NCBI GenBank assembly: GCA_946803715.1
Contig: CAMPET010000007.1
Location: forward strand, 203,000 to 246,648
Length of the DNA: 43,649 nucleotides
Direction: 5' to 3'
DNA from: Beroe ovata
Lineage: Eukaryota; Ctenophora; Nuda; Beroida; Beroidae
This document shows, in pieces, positions 23,361 through 34,221 of this stretch; the stretch's first letter is position 1, and every line of letters starts with the position of its first letter. Made by a program: the position numbers and the translations under genes. Below the pieces are notes generated by a model. That model was not told where the DNA came from, ran no database searches, and saw only the letters and a program-made list of their open reading frames with translations.

Positions 23361-24141
23361 NNNNNNNNNNNNNNNNNNNNNNNNNNNNNNNNNNNNNNNN
23401 NNNNNNNNNNNNNNNNNNNNNNNNNNNNNNNNNNNNNNNNNNNNNNNNNNNNNNNNNNNNNNNNNNNNNNNNNNNNNNNNNNNNNNNNNNNNNNNNNNNN
23501 NNNNNNNNNNNNNNNNNNNNNNNNNNNNNNNNNNNNNNNNNNNNNNNNNNNNNNNNNNNNNNNNNNNNNNNNNNNNNNNNNNNNNNNNNNNNNNNNNNNN
23601 NNNNNNNNNNNNNNNNNNNNNNNNNNNNNNNNNNNNNNNNNNNNNNNNNNNNNNNNNNNNNNNNNNNNNNNNNNNNNNNNNNNNNNNNNNNNNNNNNNNN
23701 NNNNNNNNNNNNNNNNNNNNNNNNNNNNNNNNNNNNNNNNNNNNNNNNNNNNNNNNNNNNNNNNNNNNNNNNNNNNNNNNNNNNNNNNNNNNNNNNNNNN
23801 NNNNNNNNNNNNNNNNNNNNNNNNNNNNNNNNNNNNNNNNNNNNNNNNNNNNNNNNNNNNNNNNNNNNNNNNNNNNNNNNNNNNNNNNNNNNNNNNNNNN
23901 NNNNNNNNNNNNNNNNNNNNNNNNNNNNNNNNNNNNNNNNNNNNNNNNNNNNNNNNNNNNNNNNNNNNNNNNNNNNNNNNNNNNNNNNNNNNNNNNNNNN
24001 NNNNNNNNNNNNNNNNNNNNNNNNNNNNNNNNNNNNNNNNNNNNNNNNNNNNNNNNNNNNNNNNNNNNNNNNNNNNNNNNNNNNNNNNNNNNNNNNNNNN
24101 NNNNNNNNNNNNNNNNNNNNNNNNNNNNNNNNNNNNNNNNN
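23361..24141. other. Assembly gap of 781 N
   Basis: Unsequenced. It is bounded on the left by a simple repeat and on the right by a duplicated piece of a PACSIN exon. The missing 3' end of PACSIN probably falls here. Confidence 0.95.
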
Positions 24142-24230
24142 TCCACTCACTTCCCTCTACTGTAGGTATGCTGTCTAGTACTGTACGTGTTACTATCAAT
24201 TCCACCCTGCCTTGCTACAGGACTCGGGTA
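24142..24230 (-). pseudogene. Duplicated fragment of PACSIN exon 9
   Basis: Positions 24142-24215 repeat 24304-24378, covering the 3' part of PACSIN exon 9 and its donor. The two are separated by an (ACAAACAA)n tract at 24232-24303. It adjoins the gap and is probably an unmerged contig end, though a local tandem duplication is possible. Confidence 0.7.
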
Positions 24231-24314
24231 CAAACAAACAAACATACAAACAAACAAACAAACAAACAGACAAACAAACAAACAAACATACAAACAAACA
24301 AACAGTCCACTCAC

Positions 24315-27300
24315 TTCTCTCTACTGTAGGTATGCTGTCTAGTACTGTACGTGTTACTATCAATTCCACCCTGCCTAGGTACAGGACTCGGGTAGTCTGC
24401 ATAATCGTGTCTGTCAGTGTACCCGTCAAACGGGTCAAATTCCGTGGATCGGCTGTGGACTGGCGTCCGCTGAAATGGTGAAAATTGTTTGAGTTGGTAG
24501 TTAACCTTGGTGTATGTGTGTGTGTGTGTGTGAAGGAAGTTGTATAAAAGTTTCAGAGATCTGGACGTATCAAGTATCATAATGATGGAATTAGCTTTCT
24601 GCAAATATGTGCTCTCGTTTGTGTATGTATGTATGACGTGTAGACTGTAGTTGCTAAGAATGAGGAAAATGTATGCTGTCTGTGTAGATTGTGAATTTAA
24701 TCAAAATGTATGAATGTGTGTGTGTGTTTGTGTGTCAGTGTGTGTGTGTGTGTGGCAGCGGCTGTCAACACCAGTCATTGTATCATGAACTGTCATGTGT
24801 GAAAATCACCTTGGCACCCAGGGGTTTCGCTCCTCTTGGGACAGGTGAAGGTGCAAGTGCAGTTTTGCTTTTGACTTGGAGTGACGAAAGTGAAGATGGC
24901 ACGTAGTCCTGTGAAGTGATGTGTAACAGGGCTTATGACGGTGATCTCAATGAAGCAATTAGGTGCAATTATGTAATTAGGTGCAATTATGTAATGAGCG
25001 TTGATTGTGATGATCGAGTGGCGCGCCGCGCGCGCATTCATGCAATGGATACGGTGAAAACTCATATCGTTATTTTGTCACCGCGCGCGACACACACGAC
25101 ACAAAATATTCTTGGCAACTATTTCTGCGAATTCCAACAAGTTGCTGCATCCAGCGATTCACATTGAATGAAACACTATTGATTAGACCATAACTGCATG
25201 GTCACGTGAATTTAACTATAGCCCATTCAGTCGAGTCTAACATCTAAATATCAGTCATTTGCATCAGCTTCACGATGAGAGATACCTAATGAAGAGGGAT
25301 ACCAAATTGCAATGAACCTGATACGAATTCTAGAATGAATGACTATTTACTCACCACAAATTTCGGCCAATTCATGGTCATTCCAGTTCCCTTTTGATCA
25401 GCAAATTTCTTTAGGTCTTCTTCAATCGCCATCTCATTAATTCCGTGTTGAATGTTTTGGAATGAATTTGTAAGCCTGAAAGATGGAACTTATTCATCTG
25501 GCCACAAAGTGAAGAAAATTCAAGTTTCAGAAGAACTCTATCAACGGTGTTTGATTCGAGAGTGTGACATATGCTTTGTGGGGTTTTAACTATTGGTTTT
25601 GAACTAATTACCATCTTTTACTGATGAAAGTGAAATGTGTTACAGCTATTGAGACAAACAGCACTTAGTTTAATCCAAATAATTTTGGAACATTTGCAAG
25701 AGAATCTCAATCTTGAGGATGGTATTGCGTGTGAAATAATGAAAATGAAGAGTTAATTAGGTTAAAAGTAATAATTAGAATACTATCAAGTAATTGTATT
25801 TGTGATTTAGGTGGCAAAAGCTATGACACCAGTGAAGCGTGCACTATAAACTAAACAGTGTACAACGTACATACTCATACAGTGTTGAGACAGAATGGTA
25901 TTCTTGGGGAGGGGACAGGGGTCCCAAATTTTTTCAGTCACGTGACAGCAAATGACCAATGAGAACATAGATACAACCAATGAAAATCAAGAAACGCTAT
26001 CGCGTGATCAAAAGAATACCATTATCTAGTGTATACACATACAGAATATCAGAAGCTTGTTATGATTATCATTAGTTTGCCATGGTGATGGGACGATCAT
26101 AGATTGAATGAGGTGGTAACTTGTATGAAAATGGTAACTTATATGATAGTGGTAACTTATATGAAAGTGGTAACTTATATGAATGTGGTATATGAAAATG
26201 GTGAGTGGTCAATGGTCATAAGGTGTTAACTCGTATACAGTGGTTGCCATCCACTGGATGATTTCAACAGATATAGAAGGGTGAAAGTTAGGAAAAACAA
26301 TAGTTATAATAGGGTATAATAGGGTGAAAGATATAATAGGGTGAAAGTTGTAACGGTGATTACTGGTAATCAAAGTGGTAACAGGTAACAGGTACCAGTC
26401 TGGTAACAGGTGTCAGTGTGGTAACAGGTAAGAGGGTAGTAACTGGTATCAGGGTGGGCCGGGGTGGGTACAGGTAAACAAGGTGGTAACAGGAAGGAGG
26501 GTGGTAACTGGTAACCAGGAAAAATTACCTGGCGTCCCTAGACACGTCCACATAGGTTAGGTAATCACGGAGCGTCTCCACAAAGAATTCCATTCTGCTG
26601 CGCTCCATAGCTTGACATTTCTCGAATTCCACTGTCATTTCGTTCATGTACTGTTGATTTGTAGCGTCTAACTCTTGCAACCTGATGGATGCAGCAAAAA
26701 AATTAGCGTAGATGTATCTCAAAATGACACAAAAGCTCTCTTTAAAACAAGTACGGTTCTAAAACCGCGAAAAAGAAAATTGCTTGTTTCACTGTCATGA
26801 AACAACAACTATCACAATATCACAAAAATAAAATTTCACAGAAACTCCTCACATACCTATCCTTGTATTTATCCCTCGTTTTATCAGTTTCTGTTTCACT
26901 TTTGCTAACTTTATCCTTCAGCTTTTTGAGCGTGTCTGTGGTGGTCAGTGGATCTCGTTCCGACAAGTCCAACTGTGTTTTTAGCTGTTCGTGAGTTCGG
27001 GCAGCGAGGTGGTACGCTTTCTTTGATTTCTCCACCTGAGAAGGAGATGCTATTACTGAATATCAGTATGAGGTAGAGGAGAGTCCTGTGAACTTTTCAG
27101 AATAGAAATACATGATCCACATAACACATGATATTATATACATGGAGAGTAAAGCAACACAATTGTGTAGGAACATCTTGTTTTACATCTATAATAGAAA
27201 CCCTAAATTAGTACTCTGGCTTCTGTGTGTTTAAATTGAGTAAGCAGTGCATGTATGTATAATGTGTTTATGTCTAACACTATCCAATTAAATGAATACA

Positions 27301-28148
27301 TATTTGCATGATATGTGATGAGTATGTGAGTGATCAAAGTTAAATGTAACATTAAATCAACTCAGTACAAAGTACAAACCTTGAGGAACCGCTTTGCCCA
27401 AGGTCGCTGGGCTTTCTCAAAGCCTTCTTGAGCTGCGGCTGTCTGCTTCCACTTGACAAATGATTTCTGAAAGTTTGAATTCTTCCAATGCTTAATTGTC
27501 TCTAATGAGTTTCCAGTCAACTTCTGCCTCACATCAAGATGAACATCTGAGTAGTGAGTGGAGATGTTTGTCACATTCAGATTCGTGGATTAATATATCA
27601 TTAAAATCATTTAAATAGATGAATCATTGGATGCAACAGCAATTAGACTCAACCACATCAAATAAGTTTATATGATATACAATGGAAATCAACTGCCAAA
27701 CCTGCAGTTTCATTGGCCTCTGTTGTCATGCTTTTCATAGCTTGTTCTAATGTCCCATATTCTGGGCCTTTGTTGATTGCCTCTTCCCATTTTCTGCTCC
27801 ACAACTTAAGTCCTGATCATTCAAGATAAAATAACATTAAAAGTTTAAATTAGAGTGCCTGTTGCCTATTGCTATAAATTCTAACCTTTAGCATACTTCA
27901 TCTCTATCTCAGCACGTTCACTAATGAGCTGAGACAGTTGATCAGCAAGATTCACTCCATCATCTATCCTCTTTACTACCTGAAAGGCAAGGAGCCTTAC
28001 ACATCAGCAATTGGAACTGATTCAGTTATACATTTGAGTAGTGAGATGTTGCTACTCTTACCTGTTTAAAACCTTTTATTTCCCAGAAGCAGTCACTGAA
28101 GAGGTCACCAACATCCTCTTCAGATCCGTTATAACTTTGTTGAGCCAT
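24315..28148 (-). CDS. PACSIN: PACSIN/syndapin F-BAR protein, 3' end missing
   Basis: Nine exons with matching phases give about 388 residues: 28062-28148, 27886-27979, 27702-27812, 27380-27546, 26857-27035, 26529-26681, 25355-25475, 24810-24908, 24315-24469. The F-BAR domain (about 10-300) shows FWEIKGFKQ, VKRIDDGVNL, WEEAINKGPEYGTLEQAM, GFEKAQRPWAKRFLK, LKKLKDKVSKSE and GTGMTMNWPKF, all with human PACSIN counterparts. PACSINs curve membranes and link dynamin and N-WASP to endocytosis and caveolae. The linker has an FDPFDG motif. The C-terminal SH3 domain typical of the family is not visible; the last exon ends with a donor that faces the assembly gap, so it is probably unsequenced. The start is the only ATG upstream of the conserved FSDCFWE. 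Exons 3-6 are repeated at 29558-31166. It is divergent from the bL32m gene. Confidence 0.94.
26100..26522. repeat. Minisatellites in a PACSIN intron
   Basis: Two adjoining degenerate arrays: about 18-bp units of GGTAACTTATATGAAAGT (26113-26200), then GGTAACAGGTATCAGGGT-type units (26347-26520), the latter close to the donor of exon 6. The second array is shorter in the duplicate at 29420-29557. Confidence 0.75.
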
Positions 28149-28267
28149 CAATTTGTCATGTTAAATGCATTGTCCTGATATGCTGAACTGTGTGATACAT
28201 TGAGGTCACTTAAACTGAAGATATTTGCTCATGTAGATTGAACAAACTCAACATGTACAAAAATATA

Positions 28268-28640
28268 TTGGAGAAACAATTTTGATCCAAGGGTATTTGT
28301 ATTTTTTGAGTAAATACTGCATGTAATAAAGAGGAAAAGTAGACATGGGCAGATGAAAATGTGTGACAAAGATTGGAAGATGACTCATAATTGTAATGAT
28401 AAAAACATGTGAACTAAAGAGGGGTGAACTGTTGATAACAAATTATCACATTACACCCCATATTCATTCTTCAAGGTCTCCAGAGGAAGGAACAAAAACA
28501 GACTTATTGTATTGCATTGCAGTGTTGTTATTGAAGCTGGCAAATTGGCTAAATCATTGTACAATGTAGGGTTTTCCGTTGTTCCCAGTGAGGGAACAAA
28601 AATTCGAAAAAAAATATCAAAGCAAACTTTTATAATTTCA
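28268..28640. repeat. PACSIN upstream flank, copy also at 31440-31848
   Basis: Sequence upstream of the PACSIN start is found again from 31440 with scattered differences. Both copies then continue, after different insertions, through the same ATTTGGACTATAATTCACAA stretch. They look like two alleles of one intergenic region. Confidence 0.8.
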
Positions 28641-28649
28641 AATTTGGAC

Positions 28650-28963
28650 ATGTCAGATTTTATCTGACCCTTGTTTCTCGCGCGCGAGAAACACTTGGCT
28701 GTCGATGATAGCCCCTGTCGAGAATTTCATTGCGCGTCAGCTGGCATGGGCCTAGCATCGCCAGGCAAGAGAAACACCGGTCAGGTAACATCTGTACGTG
28801 CACATCTGTGAACGCACGTTTATGCGCGCCCCTGTTCTACTCAGTGAACTGAAAAGTCGTATGGATTATAATTAGAAGAGACCGCGCCGTTGAGACCACG
28901 GAGACGCGCAGCGCGCGCGCGGAGTATTTGGATCACGCAGCGCGGGAACAAACATTCGACAAC
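28650..28963. mobile_element. 314-bp composite GC-rich insertion with 8-bp target duplication
   Basis: Flanked by ATTTGGAC at 28642-28649 and 28964-28971. The other allele-like copy has a single ATTTGGAC (31848-31855) and lacks the insert. The interior mosaic has X-like ends (TGTCAGATTTTATCTGACC), a perfect 22-bp palindrome at 28672-28693, a piece of Z (GATGATAGCCCCTGTCGAG) and, at 28824-28950, a block inverted relative to 32025-32119. No coding capacity. Confidence 0.75.
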
Positions 28964-29419
28964 ATTTGGACTATAATTCACAACATTGAATTTGAAATAT
29001 CTAATCTTAGATATATTTGAAAATTTGAAAAATAAATATGAAATTATGAAAGGGAACCTGTCAGAATGAAAATTTATGCCCATCGCGCGCGTGCCACCAA
29101 AATCGTAATTTAGGAATCGCCAATTTATGAATGTTTTTCATAAAACACAAAATTTTATATTATTATTTGATTCTATGTTTTGCATTACTTGTTGATAAAA
29201 ACTATTTGATTTCATCATCTAAACTACAGACCAGTGTCTTTAACTTGTGTTTTGAGTAAAATCTATGAAANATATTGAAATTTTTGCCTTAAAGAGGGGT
29301 CTGAGCACAAAACCTCAAAGGAGAAAGTTATCAGTAATTATTCAAAGAAGACTTTTCAGTACATTTCAAGTCATTTTTTTAGGCAAATGGCCGCTGGTAG
29401 TTGGACCCCCCCCCCAAAG

Positions 29420-31211
29420 TTGTAACGGTGATTACTTTTAATCAAAGTGGTAACAGGTAACAGGGTAGTAACTGATATCAGGGTAGGCCGGGGTGGGTAC
29501 AGGTAAACACGGTGGTAACAGGTTATAGGGTGGTAACTGGTAACCGGGCACAATTACCTGGCGTCCCTAGACACGTCCACATAGGTAAGGTAATCACGGA
29601 GCGTCTCCACAAAGAATTCCATTCTGCTGCGCTCCATAGCTTGACATTTCTCGAATTCCACTGTCATTTCGTTCATGTACTGTTGATTTGTAGCGTCTAA
29701 CTCTTGCAACCTGATGGATGCAGCAAAAAAATTAGCGTAGATGTATCTCAAAATGACACAAAAGCTCTCTTTAAAACAAGTACGGTTCTAAAACCGCGAA
29801 AAAGAAAATTGCTTGTTTCACTGTCATGAAACAACAACTATCACAATATCACAAAAATAAAATTTCACAGAAACTCCTCACATACCTATCCTTGTATTTA
29901 TCCCTCGTTTTATCAGTTTCTGTTTCACTTTTGCTAACTTTATCCTTCAGCTTTTTGAGCGTGTCTGTGGTGGTCAGTGGATCTCGCTCCGACAAGTCCA
30001 ACTGTGTTTTTAGCTGTTCGTGAGTTCGGGCAGCGAGGTGGTACGCTTTCTTTGATTTCTCCACCTGAGATGGAGAAGCTATTACTGTCATATCAGTATG
30101 AGGTAGAGGAGAGTCCTGTGAACTTTGCAGTGTGATTAGGCTATCAACTTCTGTGACAGAGCGGTCTGTACGGAACCCCACGGTTTCGATTCCTTGTTTA
30201 ACATGCCGTACAGCAAGGATCTCCACCGTGTTCGCCAGGCTTGGCACATAACCACTCTGTCTTGACCAAAGTCGATTTTATTAGTCTCGTTATCAGGAAA
30301 TGTTTCCTTGTGTTTGACAACGGGTGCCTACACAGTACTGCATTACAACGAGTAGATGTTGTATAAGCTAGTCTTTATGTGAGAGACGAGGCGGAAGAAC
30401 CGACCATCAAGTACAGCTCACCGGACTACGGAATCAATGTGATTAGGCTATCAGAATAGAAATACATGATCCACATAACACATGATATTATATACATGGA
30501 GAGTAAAGCAACACAATTGTGTAGGAACATCTTGTTTTACATCTATAATAGAAACCCTAAATTAGTACTCTGGCTTCTGTGTGTTTAAATTGAGTAAGCA
30601 GTGCATGTATGTATAATGTGTTTATGTCTAACACTATCCAATTAAATGAATACATATTTGCATGATATGTGATGAGTATGTGAGTGATCAAAGTTAAATG
30701 TAACATTAAATCAACTCAGTACAAAGTACAAACCTTGAGAAACCGCTTAGCCCAAGGTCGCTGGGCTTTCTCAAAGCCTTCTTGAGCTGCGGCTGTCTGC
30801 TTCCACTTGACAAATGATTTCTGAAAGTTTGAATTCTTCCAATGCTTAATTGTCTCTAATGAGTTTCCAGTCAACTTCTGCCTCACATCAAGATGAACAT
30901 CTGAGTAGTGAGTAGAGATGTTTGTCACATTCAGATTCGTGGATTAATATATCATTAAAATCATTTAAATAAATGAATCATTGGATGCAACAGCAATTAG
31001 ACTCAACTACATCAAATAAGTTTATATGATATACAATGGAAATCAATTGCCAAACCTGCAGTTTCATTGGCCTCTGTTGTCATGCTTTTCATAGCTTGTT
31101 CTAATGTCCCATATTCTGGGCCTTTGTTGATTGCCTCTTCCCATTTTCTGCTCCACAACTTAAGTCCTGAACATTCAAGATAAAATAACATCAAAAGTTT
31201 AAATTAGAGTG
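29420..31211 (-). pseudogene. Second copy of PACSIN exons 3-6 (probable unmerged allele)
   Basis: Matches 26347-27857. Exons 6, 5, 4 and 3 lie at 29558-29710, 29886-30064, 30734-30900 and 31056-31166, all with intact frames and near-identical protein. Exons 1-2 and 7-9 are absent. Single Ns at 29271 and 31212 bound the block, so I read it as a haplotype contig placed in series and not as a real partial gene. It carries a 323-bp insertion at 30131-30453 that the main copy lacks. Confidence 0.8.
30131..30453. mobile_element. Insertion with 16-bp terminal direct repeats in PACSIN intron 4
   Basis: Starts and ends with TGTGATTAGGCTATCA (30131-30146, 30438-30453). The main PACSIN copy has only a short TTTTCAGAATAG at the equivalent place (about 27095). 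The left 80 bp are shared with 10834-10914 and have a conserved minus-strand frame. The direct terminal repeats could be a target duplication, very short LTR-like ends or a tandem-duplication footprint. Confidence 0.55.
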
Positions 31212-31317
31212 NAAATTTTTGTGCCCAAATCACGATGAATTTATGGATTTTGCTGCTGGAATAAGTGTCAAAAAACAGAAAAAAACTAGAAAATCCCGGC
31301 AAAATTTGACTAAAATA

Positions 31318-31438
31318 GCCGGGGCCGGGGCCGGGATTGGAGTCAGCTAGCCGGGGCCGGGATTTTGAAAATGAATTTGCTGGGGCCGGGGCCGGGGAAA
31401 AAAGGCAAATCCCGGCCGTTCCCGGGGCCGGGGCCGGG
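31318..31438. repeat. GGGGCC-rich repeat, quadruplex-prone
   Basis: Interspersed CCGGGGCCGGGGCCGGG blocks, five clusters in 120 bp, separated by short A/T-rich spacers. The G runs could form G-quadruplexes on the plus strand. It begins about 100 bp after the N at 31212, and the PACSIN upstream flank resumes right after it, so it occupies a place where the other copy has exons 1-2. Confidence 0.75.
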
Positions 31439-31439
31439 T

Positions 31440-32170
31440 TGGAGAAACAATTTTGATCCAAGGGTATTAGTATTTTTGAGTAAATACCGCTTATAATAAA
31501 GAGGAAAAGTAGACATGAGCAGATAAAAATGTGTGACAAAAGGAAGATGACTCATAATTGTAATGATAGAAACATGTGAACTAAAGAGGGGTGAACCGTT
31601 GATAACAGATTATCACATTACACCCAATATTCATTCTTCAAGGTCTCCAGAAGAAGGAACAAAAACAGACTTATTGTATTGTATTGCATTGCAGTGTTGT
31701 TATTGAAGATGGCAAATTGGCTGAATAATTCAATAATTGTAAAATATAGGGGTTTTCCGTTGTTCCCAATGAGGGTAGAGAGAAATCTTGCATTAAGCAA
31801 AATCAAACAAAAATTCAAGCAAAAAAATAGCAAAGCAAAATTTTATAATTTGGACTATAATTCACAACATTTGAAATATCTAATCTTAGAGTTAGATATA
31901 TTTGAAAATTTGAAAAATAAATTTGACACATGAAGTTGAACTGGGAACCTGTCAGAGTGAAAATTTTTGTCCATCGCGCGCGCGCCAAAATCGTTTTTTG
32001 AATCGCCGATTTAATATTTTTCATTGTTCCCGCGCTGCGTGACCCAAATACTCCGCGCGCGCTGCGCGTCTCCGTGGTTTCTACGACTTTTCAGTTCACT
32101 GAGTAGAACAGGGGCGCGCAACGTGTGCACATTTTTCATAAGACACAGAATTTTGTAATATTATTTAATT
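31440..32170. repeat. Second copy of PACSIN upstream flank
   Basis: Matches 28268-29170 apart from the insertions. It includes TTTGAAAATTTGAAAAATAA and GGGAACCTGTCAGA in both. This copy lacks the 314-bp insert but carries its own 106-bp insert at 32025-32130. Confidence 0.75.
32025..32130. mobile_element. 106-bp GC-rich insertion with target duplication
   Basis: Flanked by ATTTTTCAT at 32016-32024 and 32131-32139. The matching site in the other copy (about 29135, GTTTTTCATAAAACAC) is empty. The body TGTTCCCGCGCTGCGTGACC through CACTGAGTAGAACAGGGGCG is the inverse of 28824-28950, so the same element sits in opposite orientation at two nearby sites in the two copies. Confidence 0.75.
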
Positions 32171-32576
32171 TTATGCTTTTCATTACTTGTTGACATTTTA
32201 TTCGCGCGCCGCGAGCCCAGTCGCAATCTTTTGCAAATTATATAAGTTTTGTATTTATTTATAAAAACTGCTTGATTTTATCATCTACATTAATTGTTAT
32301 TTGTAAATTCTGAATTTCTTTATAATGATTCATTCTCTCTGACTCAGTATCTCAGCATTAGTAATAAAATTAAACATGGCCTGAAAATTTAATTTCTTCC
32401 ACTACAGGCTGCTACAAATAAAGTTTTCAAAACCATATTTATTGGATGCGAACATGTGAGAGTGAATTATTGCTATCAGCTTAACCTAGGCCATTATTTG
32501 CAATGCCAATTGGTTCATATGAATGATAGTAGGCAAGAGAATTTCATAGCTTAGCCTAATATATCCTGAAAGGTAA

Positions 32577-33817
32577 ATGATGATAAGGAGGTTTAAGGAA
32601 AGTGTCCTTCCACTCCAGCAGCTACTCCTTGATCTAATAAACCCACCCCTTCTTGCACCTACTCACTGCATCGACAGTAAGGATAGCTGCATGAACAGTC
32701 CATATACATCCCTTTGAAGAAAATTTCAATAGCAATTATTCCTCTCAAGCATAACAAAATTTTATTGTATTATCAATTTACAACATTGAATCTAAAAATA
32801 GATTGTCTTACTCATTTTCACAGTTCTTAATACAAATCCAAACTCTTTTCTCAGTTGGTGCTGGATCAGTTCCTGCTCAAGAAAGCTTTTCACAGCCACA
32901 TATCCTGTGGATGGCAGTTCCAAAGAGATCAAAGTCAGCCAGAATAAAAAAGTTTGAGAGAAATTTACCTTGGAAGGTAAAAAACTTAAGTTAAACTCAT
33001 GAAATACAATGTATTCTATTGTCACATTTTACTGAAATTGAACCTCTTCTTGCTCAAATAGAGTCTCATCTACAGATTCCCAAAGACATTCCATACACAA
33101 CATGCAGCCAATGTGGATCACCTAGGCTTGTTTACTTCATGTGTGAAACCTGCTATTCCAAGGCAAGTTTGTTGACCTAATTGCAGTTCTAGCATGAAAT
33201 TTTATTGATTATCAATTGTTTAAAGAGCTTACAAAATAATGATTAAGTGAGGTAATAATGATTCAATTTCATACAGGTCAAAGAAGAGACAGCTTTGATG
33301 CAACAGGAAACAATCCAAATGATTAAGGAAAGGACTCTACAATTAAAGAAAAAGGCTGTAGAATTGGTAAGTCACATCTTAGAAAGCTGGTGTCTTTAAA
33401 TAGCATCTTGATTGAACACTCAATTTTCACCCTCTGTTCTGTGCTCATTACTTTTCAATAATAGAGATTGAAGCCAGCACCATATGAAGAAAAACTCCAG
33501 CCATATCTTGACAAATACACTATGGAAAGGTTGAGACCTAAACCTGTGGAGCCATCTGACGAACCTTGGAAAACAACAATCAATGGTAGGTATAATAGCC
33601 CATAAATACATAACATGAAATATTCATTTTGAACATTCTGGTGACATATTGGTTCACTTGATGCTTCCATTTAGATTACAAGAAGTGGTATCTCGAAGAT
33701 GGTGACCCAGTAGTGAAACCTGTACCTGACGATCATATAGAAGTCATTTCAAATGATCCATCAGATGGCTCAATAGGAGTATGTATAGAAGAAATTGACA
33801 ATACGAGCAAAAAATGA
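32577..33817 (+). CDS. MRPL32: Mitochondrial large-subunit ribosomal protein bL32m
   Basis: Six exons give about 220 residues (human 188): 32577-32676, 32855-32976, 33076-33162, 33277-33366, 33465-33585, 33675-33817. HILWMAVPKRSKSARIKKFE aligns with human SIFWMAAPKNRRTIEVNR at the mature N-terminus made by m-AAA protease cleavage. The zinc ribbon is CSQC (84-87) and CETC (97-100), then CYSKVKEETALMQQE as in human CYEKVCKETAEIRRQ. The protein belongs to the mitoribosome 54S/39S large subunit. The tail is longer and acidic. Intron 3 appears to use a GC donor (AAG|GCAAGT). Exon 1 starts at tandem ATGs (32577, 32580); it is the least certain exon. It is divergent from PACSIN. Confidence 0.88.
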
Positions 33818-34221
33818 TATTGTCACGAACCTTTCGGAAATCTTTTTTATCTTGTGGAGGAATGTTTGGGATCTAATTTATTGAACAGTTTAAGGTATAG
33901 AAATGATAAACTTTCGTTTGAAATGCGTGTGTTGAATGTTTATCAAATAACAATCATAATCTCGTCAAATCATGAGATTTCTTCTGAAAATCCTCACAAT
34001 TCACATTTGATACTTCATTAGGATTTAGCATGATACACTGATACAGGCTAAAGTCATGTGTTAGCGATAGATTGACAGACCTGGTATGTAGAATAAGAAG
34101 AAGTGTTTTTTCTATAAATACTGTGTAACAGTGTATTCTTATGACAAGATCCTTCTATCGGCCTGATGGCTGTGGTATAACCCAATGGTGACACTTGGAA
34201 CACTACAATCTGTTCAGGAAT

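Noticed and set aside
23076-24205. Very long frames across the N block
   Set aside because: They consist of undetermined bases plus simple repeat; no evidence of coding.
25411-25614. Minus-strand 67-codon frame near PACSIN exon 7
   Set aside because: Out of frame with the exon that matches the F-BAR family (GTGMTMNWPKF).
29420-31211. A second real PACSIN gene
   Set aside because: Only exons 3-6, allele-like identity, Ns at both ends; better explained as an unmerged haplotype.
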